Assembly (NCBI RefSeq): GCF_047496725.1
Contig: NC_132979.1
Location: forward strand, 11,821,001 to 11,885,000
DNA: 64,000 nucleotides
Source of the DNA: Anoplolepis gracilipes
Lineage: Eukaryota; Arthropoda; Insecta; Hymenoptera; Formicidae
Direction: 5' to 3'
Shown here one piece after another: positions 1-8,804 of this stretch. Position numbers and translations under genes: made by a program. The notes under the pieces are model-generated. The model searched no databases and was not told the DNA's origin. It saw nothing but the letters and a program-made list of their open reading frames with translations. Positions within the stretch are counted from its first letter, which is position 1; each line of letters begins with the position of its first letter.

Positions 1-142
1 AGGTATTAAATCACGTAAAATAATGAAGATCAGCGTATTCAGATATTCTGTGCGCTGCAATTTTTGTATCGCTTTATACAGCGATAACAATTGCTTTCTG
101 TTACGATATCTTATGTTGTACGCTCGGGAAAAATCTGAACCG

Positions 143-781
143 TTAAATCAAAACAAAATATATTTGAGCGAAATTAAAAATTAAGTATTCAAAAAATCGA
201 TGTATGTATATATAAAGTATAAATTTACTTTCAAAATGTTCTATACAGGAGACATTCCATATACCGTTCGACACCCAGCCTCTTGCCAAAGAAAAATTAT
301 AAAATGATGTTTTCGAAGGTTTTACAACATTTTTGATGTTATATTGCTTTAAAGAAGCTGCTAATCGATCGAGAGTACTCTTCATATCATTCAGTTGAGT
401 TGAGTTTAAAAATTCATTAAAAATTTTATTAAATATGGATATTGATTCAGCTGCTGTTTTAAGCAAATGATGCTCTTGTGGTAAACAATCTTGAGTGACT
501 GAATTCTGTGTGACGTAAAAATAAAAAATCATAAATATAAAAATGATTTTATATAGTTTTAAAAATACATATTTTCTCCTGCACTAATTTTCTCTTTTAC
601 TTATCATCGAATTCTTTTAGAAAAGCATCAAGTGATTTCCCGTATCTATCGTCTTTAATATAGTTTGAGTCATTAGTTTCAGTCTTTAAAAATGCATGAT
701 AAGATCTCGATACTTTAACAATGTCATTCGGTACATTAAAATATCGCAGTGCTTCTACTACGTCTATCGTTGCAATCCTAT
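143..781 (-). pseudogene. Decayed exon-like fragments, unknown protein
   Basis: Two coding-like stretches lie on the minus strand. The upstream one (781 to 601) follows an acceptor-like ATATAG, reads as a hydrophilic protein and ends at a GTAAAA donor. The second (505 downwards, open to 143) follows a CACACAG acceptor. Joining them across the 95-bp putative intron does not keep a single reading frame, so either one base has been lost or the splice sites are wrong. I do not recognise the family. The tail of the longer frame is rich in Phe, Tyr and Ile, as expected for AT-rich noncoding DNA. Host gene relic or transposon piece; not resolved. Confidence 0.25.
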
Positions 782-1059
782 ATATACTTTCATGAAATAT
801 AAGGTATCGTTAAGCCCAAACAAGGAAAGCAATGTAAGGAAATTATAGGAAGAGAAAGAAAGTTCCTATATTTAAAAAAATAAAACATTAAATATGAATA
901 ATAATATATAATAATAATAATATATAATATATATAATAATAATAATATAATATTACGCGGAAAAACTAAGGGGCCCGTTATGCGCATCTAGTACTACACT
1001 TAATACACGTGCGGTAACAACCGACATCTTGGAGCGCGTTCGGGGAGACACTATTAGAA
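782..1059. other. AT-rich spacer, no gene seen
   Basis: Mostly TA/TAA microsatellite-like sequence around 890-955 and an unremarkable tail. The open frame on the minus strand here translates low-complexity DNA and is not reported as a gene. Confidence 0.6.
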
Positions 1060-1249
1060 ATAAAAAATTTTATTCCAAGATTTAGACGGTTATTAATAAT
1101 AACTTAAATAACTTTAAATAATCTCACCTTACAAAGGGTTACTTTAAATAATAAGTATTATTAAAAGTAACCCTTTGTAAGGTGAGATTATTTAAAGTTA
1201 TTTAAGTTATTATTAATAACCGTCTAAATCTTGGAATAAAATTTTTTAT
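1060..1249. repeat. Near-perfect 190-bp inverted repeat (hairpin)
   Basis: Arms of about 86 bp (1060-1146 and 1163-1249) are reverse complements with essentially no mismatches, separated by a roughly 16-bp AT loop centred near 1154. The right arm is followed by a further partial copy of its outermost motif (ATTCCAAGATTA). The lack of divergence between arms means recent origin or ongoing correction. It could be a small MITE or a hairpin-RNA source; no terminal motif or target duplication is obvious. Confidence 0.9.
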
Positions 1250-1924
1250 TCCAAGATTATTAATATATTACATATCTGAGATAAGTTTATATAATATTTA
1301 TAATAATTTCATAATATCTTTGTTATACTAAAGGAATTAAAGATTCTGGTTGAATACACAGCCATTTCGTCTGCGTTCGAATTTCACTGTCAGTACTAAA
1401 AAGTTTATATCTTTCCAATCTTTGAAAAAATCAATAATTGTTTTTTTCGATTTTGTTTCAGAGTGCCACCATAATATTAACCATAACGAGGTAGCCATAT
1501 ATTTTTGCGATTTTGAGTAGTGCCGCACTAGCAGCTTGCAGCCATTCAGGAGTGATTTCGTGAAGCTACCTCGAATTAATTAGGCCTCGAAGACTTGTGA
1601 GTAAGAAAATATATAATTATCCTTTTTTTATCAGATATGTTTATGAATATTCTCCAAGAATATTTTATATCTTTACTTTTTTTACACTTTTTCTTTTTTA
1701 CTTTTTAATTTTGGTATATACAGGGTATCTAACAAAGAGATGCTTTAAACTGCGAAATACGAAATTGAATGAGCTATAGTTCATTCAATAGGGGGAATCG
1801 AGGGTATAAAAAGCCTAAGAGGGTTTGAATGCATGGGCCTTAGTTTCTGAAAAATTTACACGCAAAGTTGAGAATTCTACCAGCTCCGCGTTAAGTACCT
1901 TTGATAGCTTCAACAAAGCGTGAA
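1250..1924. other. AT-rich region with weak coding-like fragment
   Basis: A short minus-strand frame (about 1560 to 1337) has a non-random look but needs a frame change near 1460 and has no recognisable motif. The rest is T-rich spacer. Nothing here supports a gene call. Confidence 0.5.
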
Positions 1925-2015
1925 GCACAGTGGCTGAGTAGCCTAAGACGCGCTCCTAATTTTGTCACCCGCGGCGAGTGAATGTCGCGGAGTTCAAAAC
2001 TACGACGCAGTGTTA
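1925..2015 (+). repeat. tRNA-like fragment, possible SINE head
   Basis: The stretch starting GTGGCTGAGTAGCC resembles a pol III A box of a class II (Leu/Ser-like) tRNA. About 60 bases on, GGAGTTCAAAACT resembles a degenerate B box. The acceptor stem is not evident and the B box is imperfect, so it is not called as a functional tRNA. A tRNA-derived SINE head or tRNA pseudogene fits better. No target duplication or tail was identified. Confidence 0.35.
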
Positions 2016-2200
2016 ACAATTTTTTTTTATTAATTTTGTTATTCTTTTTAAATACTAATAATTTTATATATATTTATGTATGTGTGTGTGTATCATATTC
2101 TTTATATATTTATTTCAATTATATATATATCTATATATTTATATAAAAATTAACCAGAATTTTGATATATTTTTTTTATATGTATTTATTTTTATTTATT

Positions 2201-2280
2201 ATACAATTCGGACATCGTTGTACAATTTTTGGATGAAAATTAACATAGAAACATTGAAACATAAAGTCGACACGCACAGT
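2201..2280 (-). mobile_element. Inverted fragment of the DDE transposon seen at 17.8 kb
   Basis: About 75 bases here match the reverse complement of 17,848-17,922 with only a few differences, then diverge just after a shared GTCGAC. In the 17.8-kb copy this stretch encodes the Cys-rich C-terminus of a transposase, so this is the 3' end of a second copy in opposite orientation. The two copies bracket the virus-like element. Confidence 0.7.
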
Positions 2281-2289
2281 AATGTTATA

Positions 2290-2400
2290 GTGGGGATTCT
2301 AAGCCATGGGGCGCTGAGGGGGGTGCGGGGACGGGGGTATCTGAGAGGCGCGAGGGGTCTGTTAGGGAAAGGGGGGTAGGGGGGGGAAGGGTCCTACACA
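2290..2400 (+). other. G-rich tract
   Basis: Runs of three to eight G (about 2318-2390) make this strand a plausible G-quadruplex former and contrast sharply with the AT-rich surroundings. The reading frame through it gives a Gly/Arg-rich peptide of the kind low-complexity DNA yields, so it is not called as coding. Confidence 0.5.
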
Positions 2401-2424
2401 CGTTCGAAAGTAGTTTATCTTTGC

Positions 2425-3215
2425 AGTTGATTTTATAGCCGGAGTATTTTAGAAGTCATAAAAGTGTTTTTTTTTCTAGTTTTATGATCATTTTATGACC
2501 ATTAGAATATTATGGAAAAAGAGATTTTAAGCGCCGACGTTCGGCAGCTTTGTACCCTTGCGGAAAATCTCCCATAAAACTGGAGCAAAATATCTTCCAT
2601 AATTTTTAGGGAAAAAACTGCAACTGCAAGGTGTTTACCTTTGTGATTGATTTATAGCCGGGGGACATTTTAGAAACCATAAAAGTGTTTTTTTTCTTTT
2701 TCTCTAATTTTTATGATCATTTTATGACCATTAGAATATTATGGAAAGAGATTTTAAGCGCCGACGTTCGGCAGCTTTGTACCCTTGCGGAAAATCTCCC
2801 ATAAAACTGGAGCAAAATATCTTCCATAATTTTTAGGGAAAGAACTGCAACTGCAAGGTGTTTATCTTTGTGATTGATTTATAGCCGGGGGACATTTTAG
2901 AAACCATAAAAGTGTTTTTTTTCTTTTTTTCTAATTTTTTATGATCATTTTATGACCATTAGAATATTATGGAAAAAGAGATTTTAAGCGCTGACGTTCG
3001 GCAGCTTTGTACCCTCGCGGAAAATCTCCCATAAAACTGGAGCGAAACATCTTCCATAATTTTAAGGAAAGAATGCAACGCATCAGCGCCATTATGGAAA
3101 AAAAAGATTTTAATCGCCGGCGTTCGGCAGCTTTGCACCCTCGCGGAAAATCTCCCATAAAACTGGAGCGAAACATCTTCCATAATTTTTAAGGAAAGAA
3201 TGCAACGCACCAGCG
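2425..3215. repeat. Tandem repeat, about 220-bp unit, ending in 125-bp subunits
   Basis: The motif GCCGG followed by an ATTTTAGAA-like stretch recurs at about 2438, 2657 and 2884 (spacing 219 and 227 bp). Each unit contains TTTATGATCATTTTATGACC and GACGTTCGGCAGC. After the third copy the array continues as shorter units (about 125 bp) that keep only the second half. The open frames within it on both strands are repeat translations. The regular array and short terminal units suggest satellite-like expansion of part of a mobile element. Confidence 0.85.
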
Positions 3216-3406
3216 CCAACATTCGGCTGCTCGAATTTGAGAATCTGTCTCCGCGTTAAAACGTATTCAACAGTCGTCGAGTGTCTTTCGATTTAGTGCT
3301 AAAATGAATATAGAAGATGCGCCAAGTAATAGCATGTAGTGTGTGTCGTTTTTGTGCGCAGCAATAAACTTTTGTAGACATTTGCTAGGACTAAGTGCTG
3401 TGAAAA

Positions 3407-3703
3407 ATGGTGACCGAAAAACTATTAAATCCGGTGGTGGAGTTTCAACGAAATCGCGAATTTGACATAAAAAATTCCTCAACAGTGATCTTTAAACTAC
3501 AAAGTTATATATGGACGAATGAAAACAACAGACTAAGGGGAAAGCCTTGCGAGAATTGCTCTTTACCAGGCGGAAATCGGCAAGCATGTCCTGAGCAGTT
3601 ACAAGAAATCCATCGGGAAATCCGTCAACATATCGATAACATGTTGTATCTACAACATGTCATCGACAATGATCCAGATTCTGATACTGATTCTGATCAG
3701 TAA
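3407..3703 (+). CDS. Small ORF, 98 aa, unknown function
   Basis: An ATG-initiated frame with a mixed, non-low-complexity composition. A CENC motif and a second Cys pair lie at about residues 46-65, a helical stretch follows, and the tail is a DSDTDSD acidic run. The upstream 150 bp carries a transcript-leader-like sequence without long repeats. The stop is followed after a few bases by GTAAGT, and a TTATGCAG acceptor lies at 3773-3780 in front of a GC-rich segment (3781-3880), so the transcript may be spliced in its 3' part or the protein may end differently. I do not recognise it. Its place just outside the left end of the virus-like element makes a link possible but unproven. Confidence 0.35.
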   Translation: MVTEKLLNPVVEFQRNREFDIKNSSTVIFKLQSYIWTNENNRLRGKPCENCSLPGGNRQACPEQLQEIHREIRQHIDNMLYLQHVIDNDPDSDTDSDQ

Positions 3704-3908
3704 TTGTAAGTAATTCTTGATGTGTAAGATTCTTTTTCAAATTATGAAAATATTAATAAATTTTTTTTTTCTGTTATGCAGGAGCCCTGCCTGGACGCCA
3801 CTACCACCGCCCGGTCATCCCCTCCAGTGCCTCGCAGCAGCAGTCGTCGTCGTGCCGTACCCCTCGACCATCGGCGTGCAATCTTTTATATATTTTTTTT
3901 ATATTTTT

Positions 3909-3937
3909 TTCTTTTTATTTTTAAATTCACACACACA

Positions 3938-3981
<44 letters not shown>
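3909..3981. repeat. CA dinucleotide microsatellite
   Basis: An uninterrupted CA run apart from one CCCA. It explains the Thr/His-repeat frames seen here, which are not genes. Confidence 0.95.
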
Positions 3982-3983
<2 letters not shown>

Positions 3984-4220
3984 TTTTGTAAATAAACACA
4001 CTTTTTTAAATAAAAAAGAAATTATGTTAAACACATATAATTGCTTGCTTGCGCTTCCTTCATCTATCCCATCCTTCTTCCTTCATATACTAGATATAAT
4101 TAGATATAATAACTTAATATTTAATATAAAAAAAAATATAAAAAGAAAAAAAAGAAAAAAATAATAAAAAGAAAAAAATTATAAAAAGAAAAAAGAAAAA
4201 AGAAAAAAAAATTTCTGTTT
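3982..4220. other. AT-rich spacer with poly-purine A/G run
   Basis: A TATAATTAGATATAA stretch and an AAAAAGAAAAA tract (about 4130-4210). No gene or element end seen. Confidence 0.6.
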
Positions 4221-4430
4221 GCGTTCTCGCTTTCCTTCGCCTCGCGCTATCTCTTTCTTTCCTAACACTTACTCTCTCGCTCTACTTCACCTCGCGCTAT
4301 CTCTTTCTTTCCTAGCACTTACTCTCTCGCTCTCCTTCGCCTCGCGCTATCTCTTTCTTTCCTAGCGTTTACTCTCTCGCTCTTCTTCGCCTCGCGCTAT
4401 CTCTTTCTTTCCTAGCGCTTACTCTCTCGC
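4221..4430. repeat. 50-bp tandem repeat, about four copies, at left edge of the virus-like element
   Basis: The marker ACTCTCTCGC recurs at 4271, 4321, 4371 and 4421, exactly 50 bp apart; each unit carries CTCGCGCTATCTCTTTCTTT. Copies differ by a few substitutions. Polintons and related viruses carry terminal repeats, and this array sits where the left terminus should be, but no inverted copy occurs near 17.1 kb, so either the right terminus is lost or the array is not terminal. Confidence 0.85.
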
Positions 4431-4595
4431 GGTCCCAGCATGACGTCATTCCCCGCAACGACCTACATATGAGAACTGGGACTGTTTACGGGTGGGAGGA
4501 AGCACGGATGGGAAATGCGTGCGAGTAAATTATATCATGATTTAAATTTAAAAAAACTTTATTCTTCTCTTTTATATATATATTTTTTTTTTTTA

Positions 4596-5341
4596 TTACA
4601 TATTGTGACTAAAAACTAAAGCTACCAGTTCGCAATCGACGAGTTGATGTTTATTGAAGGCGTCGCTGGCGCATATTACATTTGACACTTTTTTATTATC
4701 TGTTATAGTGGACGCGATATTGGAGAATTGTGTAAACTTAGTATCGACTGTCTCGGTGATTCTAACCAATCGATCAAAGGTTACATCGATGCATTGATCG
4801 AGATTAAACATACGGTGTAACGTCGGTTCAATCATCATCATGCGTACGTTTAAAGATTCGAGACTTATAAGTTTAGTATCGTTAATCGTATGAACTCGCA
4901 CTGTTAGCGGTCCAACGCTTATAAAATTATAGGTATCTTTAGAGTCCTTTCGCAGTAAATCGTGAATATTGCGACGTTGCTCGTAGAGTCCCTTCCACGT
5001 TTCGAGAGATAATACCAGTTCCTTTCCTTGATGATCTCCTATGACAATTTCCACGTAACTCGGTGTACCCACGTTGATACCAATTTCAAGGAATTTGAAT
5101 TCCGTGGTTGTCAATGCGTATCGTCTACTTAGTATACGAATCGCACGACGCTTCAACGAAATGCTGTAGAAAAATAAAATTAAAAAATTAGTTTAAAAAC
5201 AATTTGTGAAAAAATAGAAAGAAGTTAAACAAAAACTTACTTGTCACATTTGTTCTCAAACGATGGAGTTTCATAACGATTCGGTACGTAATTATTCACG
5301 CTTCTGCTGGGGCCGCCACTGCTTCTTTCGACGTAGTACAT
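4596..5341 (-). CDS. Spliced conserved ORF of the virus-like element, unknown function
   Basis: The second exon (5163 to 4596) encodes 186 residues from its first Met. A first exon is supported from 5341 (ATG) to 5241, ending in a GTAAGT donor. The intron 5240-5164 (77 bp) ends in TTTCTACAG, and the frame runs cleanly from exon 1 to exon 2. The joined protein is about 220 residues, with a basic segment near the splice junction, a central beta-rich part and a hydrophobic C-terminus ending in a VALVF stretch. An upstream frame extension without Met exists, so the start is not certain. I do not recognise a domain. It is the last gene of the minus-strand virion block, so a structural or host-interaction role is a guess. 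Confidence 0.55.
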
Positions 5342-5619
5342 ATTTCCAGATTTCAAAAGTGGACCACTTTCACGAACGGTTAACGCAACACTGACCGTAT
5401 GAAGAATCAAATATACGTGACATCCCGTTTTTCAAAGTAGTGGGAGATTAGTGGTAAATGTGGTGGGAGATTCTAGAATACTTTAGTGCTCTGAAATTTT
5501 TAGAAGGGAGAGAGACGATACTCGGATAAAAAGAATTCTTAAATGACTCGTGAGGGAGGGAGGAAGGGAGGGAATGAGGAGGGGGAATAAGAAATAAAAC
5601 ATATTAGTGTTTAAATATT
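5342..5619. other. Spacer inside the virus-like element
   Basis: GA-rich between about 5500 and 5590, otherwise unremarkable. It may hold the promoter of the downstream minus-strand gene; no TATA box stands out. Confidence 0.4.
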
Positions 5620-6150
5620 TTATTTTTCCAAATCTTGCAATTCTTTCTGGCGTTGCGACCACCAGTTAAATATTTTGAATACATTTTGTAATGCGCAATT
5701 CTTAACATATTTTTCACATCGTATAGTATTTTTAACATCTAGATTATTTAGAGATTCGATATCGTCGTAATCAGCATCCAAGGTCTCAATGATTAAATTT
5801 TCTCTCGCATCGTCGCCGAGCATATTAGCAAGCCATTTTCGTTTCTGGCATCCTTTAACGTATACGATACACTGCATTTTATCATCTTCTTCTTCAACTA
5901 CAGCTGTTGTAATCAATCGTTTCGCCATGCTGTACGCAACGATTCCATCCTCCCATTGTAGTCCATGATGATTCGCCATCAACCATGAAGCTTGACACTT
6001 TTCGGATTTTGTAAGGAGATGCCATGGTATAGGACTCCGAAAAATGTAATGTGCGAGAACAGTTCTTCTTCTCAGCACCGCCACCTCCTTTGCGATGAAT
6101 TTATTCGAAACGACAAATCCTTGCAGATCGACAAACGTTGGTACAGACAT
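5620..6150 (-). CDS. Conserved ORF of the virus-like element, 176 aa, unknown function
   Basis: An intact frame opening with MSVPTFVDLQGF, followed by a HYIF/PW/WLMANHHGLQW segment (about residues 34-70) rich in aromatic and His residues, then a mixed alpha/beta region and a charged, Lys-rich C-terminus (NWWSQRQKELQDLEK). Length and lack of stops suggest a real protein. The conserved-looking WLxxNHHGLxW motif is distinctive, but I cannot attach a known fold; a nuclease-like or DNA-binding role is possible only by analogy. It lies 17 bp downstream of the end of the capsid gene and shares its strand, so the two may share a transcript. Confidence 0.6.
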   Translation of the reverse strand: MSVPTFVDLQGFVVSNKFIAKEVAVLRRRTVLAHYIFRSPIPWHLLTKSEKCQASWLMANHHGLQWEDGIVAYSMAKRLITTAVVEEEDDKMQCIVYVKGCQKRKWLANMLGDDARENLIIETLDADYDDIESLNNLDVKNTIRCEKYVKNCALQNVFKIFNWWSQRQKELQDLEK

Positions 6151-6167
6151 GATGAGATCTCTTTTCG

Positions 6168-7443
6168 TCAGTTAAGAAGAATGACAACCATCTCGTAACA
6201 CTCGGATTTATATCCAGCTTTCCCTCTCTCTAAATTATTGTCGCAAACACTTAGGTAATTTTGCGCAACGTTGGTCAACGGGTTGTACTGGATTACGCGA
6301 TCATGTATGATGAGACAGTATGCAGTCGTATTATTAGCCACATTCTCCTTACACTCAAATTCCAATCGCACATTCACGGTTGCACTCTTGACCGATTCGT
6401 TTTGTCGAGAACAATCGATGATCACAAACGGACCGTACTGTAGAAACAGTGAGACAGTGAGACTCGGTTCGAGGTACTCGTATCCGTAATAGTTTTTGCA
6501 GAAACGCGCGTACGTGTCGTACAGAATCGACCATCTGTTTTTATCGAAATCCAGATTCATGTCATCGTACGGATAACATTCCGAGTTCAGATAGAGTTTC
6601 ACGTTTGTTAATTTACAGTCGTCGAATTTACTCGCATCCTCGGACATAACATTCTTCCGGCCTGTCTGCAGAGCAAAGGTATCGTGGTTTCTCCAGTTGA
6701 GTCGTGGTCTTAATGGCCCACGAATGTTTGGTTGTACGCTGCAACAGCGGAAACTCGTACAGATCCCACGAGCGAAAACCCATGCTGAGGTAGCGTCCGC
6801 TTTCCAGAGCGCGCAGCATAGACAACTTTTTAATTTCACTCAACAACACATGTGGCATTCGCCATTGTATCTTAGATATGTTGATCACAGGCTCCAGCGT
6901 CGAAGCTCCAAGCAGACAATTGTTGTCATTGCGCGATCGTATTAAGATCAATTCGTGACGAGCGTTAATTACTATGCGTCTGTAATCCTCGCAAAATCCC
7001 AATAACATGTAGAGCGGTACGCAAAAATTAAAGTGTCCATCCACAATAGTTGGCTCACTCCAGCCAGCATTTCTCATAATCACGCTTCTATCGGATGATA
7101 TTGTTACATAGTTTTTGAGCATACTTGTTATTCCCACGTTTCTATTTCGATCAATCTCCACACCATCGAGTTCATATCGAATCTCGTCAAACATGAATGC
7201 AACGCAATTATTTTGCAGTACCACATTGAATCCTCCAGCTGGCTTTTTTATCTTTAATTCTCCCTCGATGTATAAGAAACTCTCGTACGGCAATGTATAC
7301 AGATCCTGTTGTTGTATGGGTATTCTTATCTCATCACTGTGTCCGAACGTTGTGTTGGCGAATGGGTTATAGGAGTGAGTCTCAATCTTGACGATGCGAT
7401 CGTCAAAGATTGGCTCATCCGCGATGTCGAGAATGTCAGTCAT
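6168..7443 (-). pseudogene. Major capsid protein (double-jelly-roll, hexon-like), frameshifted
   Basis: The first frame (7443 to 6628) starts MTDILDIADEP and covers about the first 250 residues. The C-terminal part continues in a second frame ending at 6168. The crossover lies near 6660-6690, so the gene totals about 425 codons with one small indel. Visible hallmarks are an N-terminal beta segment with PYESFLYIEGELK, a FMFDEIRYELDGVEIDRNRN stretch, FNFCVPLYMLLGF, SWDLYEFPLLQRTT and a C-terminal CSRQNESVK segment. These are features I associate with the capsid protein of insect Polinton/adintovirus-type elements. It would form the icosahedral shell with the minor capsid protein encoded upstream. 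The frameshift would remove the C-terminal part of the second jelly roll. The family call is from recognition, not a search. Confidence 0.75.
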
Positions 7444-7446
7444 CGT

Positions 7447-7620
7447 TTAAATGTTTCGCACCACGAATCCCAAAGATTGTAAAAACGCAACGTTTGATGC
7501 GTTCAATTTCTTTTTCTTAGTGCCGGATGATTGGATATTAGCAAATGTCGATGTTGTTGTCGCTGACGTCGTAAAGATTGTATTGTCTCTCACGTCTTTC
7601 GATCCGTTCAACACGAGCAT
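7447..7620 (-). CDS. Small ORF, 57 aa, between capsid genes
   Basis: An ATG frame with a Ser/Thr-rich N-terminal half, a GTKKKK basic patch and the C-terminus NASNVAFLQSLGFVVRN. It ends 3 bp before the capsid start and begins 12 bp after the minor capsid stop, and such tight packing argues for a real gene. Short basic proteins in this position could be capsid cement or core proteins, but that is a guess. Confidence 0.5.
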   Translation of the reverse strand: MLVLNGSKDVRDNTIFTTSATTTSTFANIQSSGTKKKKLNASNVAFLQSLGFVVRNI

Positions 7621-7632
7621 CACACGCTAATT

Positions 7633-8394
7633 TTACCGCCGTCGTACATGCAATCTAATGGTGATCTCTTCTCCTCGAAAATCGAGTAATCGTCCTTCCT
7701 GGTCGACAACGCGTAACGTTAAATCCGTAATGCACCGCACGATGATCGGTAGGTAAATGATGTGCGCCGGTGTTTCCGATATCTTATATCTTGGTGGTAC
7801 CCTCGGTGAAAATTCGTGTATCGTATGAACGAGTTTGCCGTTGTTGTACGCACCTGCGGTCACATTACATTCGACGCGGATAATGTTCACGTTGATAATG
7901 TTAATCGGCACGTCCGACTCGTACCATTTTCGCGGCTGCAGTATACGGTTCGAGAATCCTAGCAGCGATCCAATATTGTTAGGCTTGCTAAAATTTAATC
8001 TGTAGGCGCATTTGATTTCGCTCCTCATCGTATTGTAATTAGCGCGGAGCACTATAGGCCATTCTCCAGCCTCAAAGTTATCGTCGTCGTCAGTGTGTTT
8101 TTTATCACCATCACGAACTGTGTGTTGCGAACGTTTTTGTAAAATTGTATGTTTCAAAAATTCATGTATCGCTTGCAGCTCGTACGATCCCTCGGGAATC
8201 GTAATTTCCGCATCGTCTTTGCCAAAGTAAAATTTATTATTCGAAGAATTCACGTTCGATATCGTGTGATAACTTTCAAAATCCGCTAGACCAAGCTCAT
8301 ATTCACCGTCGCTTAAATCTACGTTGGGAAAGTAGTTTGCCGCGAGAACGCTGCTCTTTCCAGTCAGCGTGAATGTCATAAACATGTTGGCCAA
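7633..8394 (-). CDS. Minor capsid (penton-like) protein, 253 aa
   Basis: An intact frame, starting MANMFMTFTLTGKSS. It is beta-rich, with LSDGEYELGLADFESYHTI early on, an acidic DDDDNFEAGEW insert (about residues 98-110), NNIGSLLGFSNRIL in the middle and a basic end. The composition and its place beside the capsid gene fit the single-jelly-roll minor capsid or penton protein of this virus-like class, which sits at the capsid vertices. No break is seen. Assignment rests on recognition of the family pattern and synteny. Confidence 0.65.
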   Translation of the reverse strand: MANMFMTFTLTGKSSVLAANYFPNVDLSDGEYELGLADFESYHTISNVNSSNNKFYFGKDDAEITIPEGSYELQAIHEFLKHTILQKRSQHTVRDGDKKHTDDDDNFEAGEWPIVLRANYNTMRSEIKCAYRLNFSKPNNIGSLLGFSNRILQPRKWYESDVPINIINVNIIRVECNVTAGAYNNGKLVHTIHEFSPRVPPRYKISETPAHIIYLPIIVRCITDLTLRVVDQEGRLLDFRGEEITIRLHVRRR

Positions 8395-8414
8395 ACTGTT
8401 TAACGAATACTAAG

Positions 8415-8804
8415 TTAAATAGCGCAATGTATGTCTTTAAATTCGCGTGCATCGACCGTTCGGAGAAACTGCAAGCACAATTGTCCACAGATGCTTTGAT
8501 TATAAGTTTGATAGGATGTGTGATTATATTCTATTTTTGTCACATTTAAATATCGCACCAATTCATTCGGCGGTCGAAGATTGCCAAAACTGTCAAAATA
8601 TATAGCACAATTCCCCCTCTTTGCATACGCTACCCAGTGAGTACCCGAGCCTTTAGCGTTATCCAAATTTATGATCCCGCTCTCGTTTCGATATATACCA
8701 CCGATCGGTAATGAGTTACGCATAAAAACACCTCTAAAATATGGAATGTGCATACGTTTTGCTAGTTGCAGCAATTGTACGTTGGTAGTTACGCCCTCTG
8801 GCAT
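8415..8804 (-). CDS. Adenain-like cysteine protease, 129 aa
   Basis: The catalytic pattern of the adenovirus-type (C5) maturation protease is visible in order: GTHWVAY with the His, YFDSFG with the acidic residue, and SICGQLCLQFL with the nucleophilic Cys following a Gln-rich context. The N-terminus (MPEGVTTNVQLLQLA) follows the upstream gene by overlap. The family processes capsid and core precursors inside assembled particles. All three active-site positions are present, so the enzyme looks intact. It overlaps the 3' end of the PLA2-domain frame by 71 bp, an overlap probably created by a homopolymer slip in that gene. Confidence 0.8.
   Translation of the reverse strand: MPEGVTTNVQLLQLAKRMHIPYFRGVFMRNSLPIGGIYRNESGIINLDNAKGSGTHWVAYAKRGNCAIYFDSFGNLRPPNELVRYLNVTKIEYNHTSYQTYNQSICGQLCLQFLRTVDAREFKDIHCAI

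Noticed and set aside
1337..1560. Short minus-strand frame possibly derived from a protein
   Set aside because: Needs a frame change, lacks motifs and a splice context.
2080..2379. 99-codon frame running into a Gly/Arg-rich end
   Set aside because: T-rich then G-rich low-complexity DNA; spans the edge of a transposon fragment.
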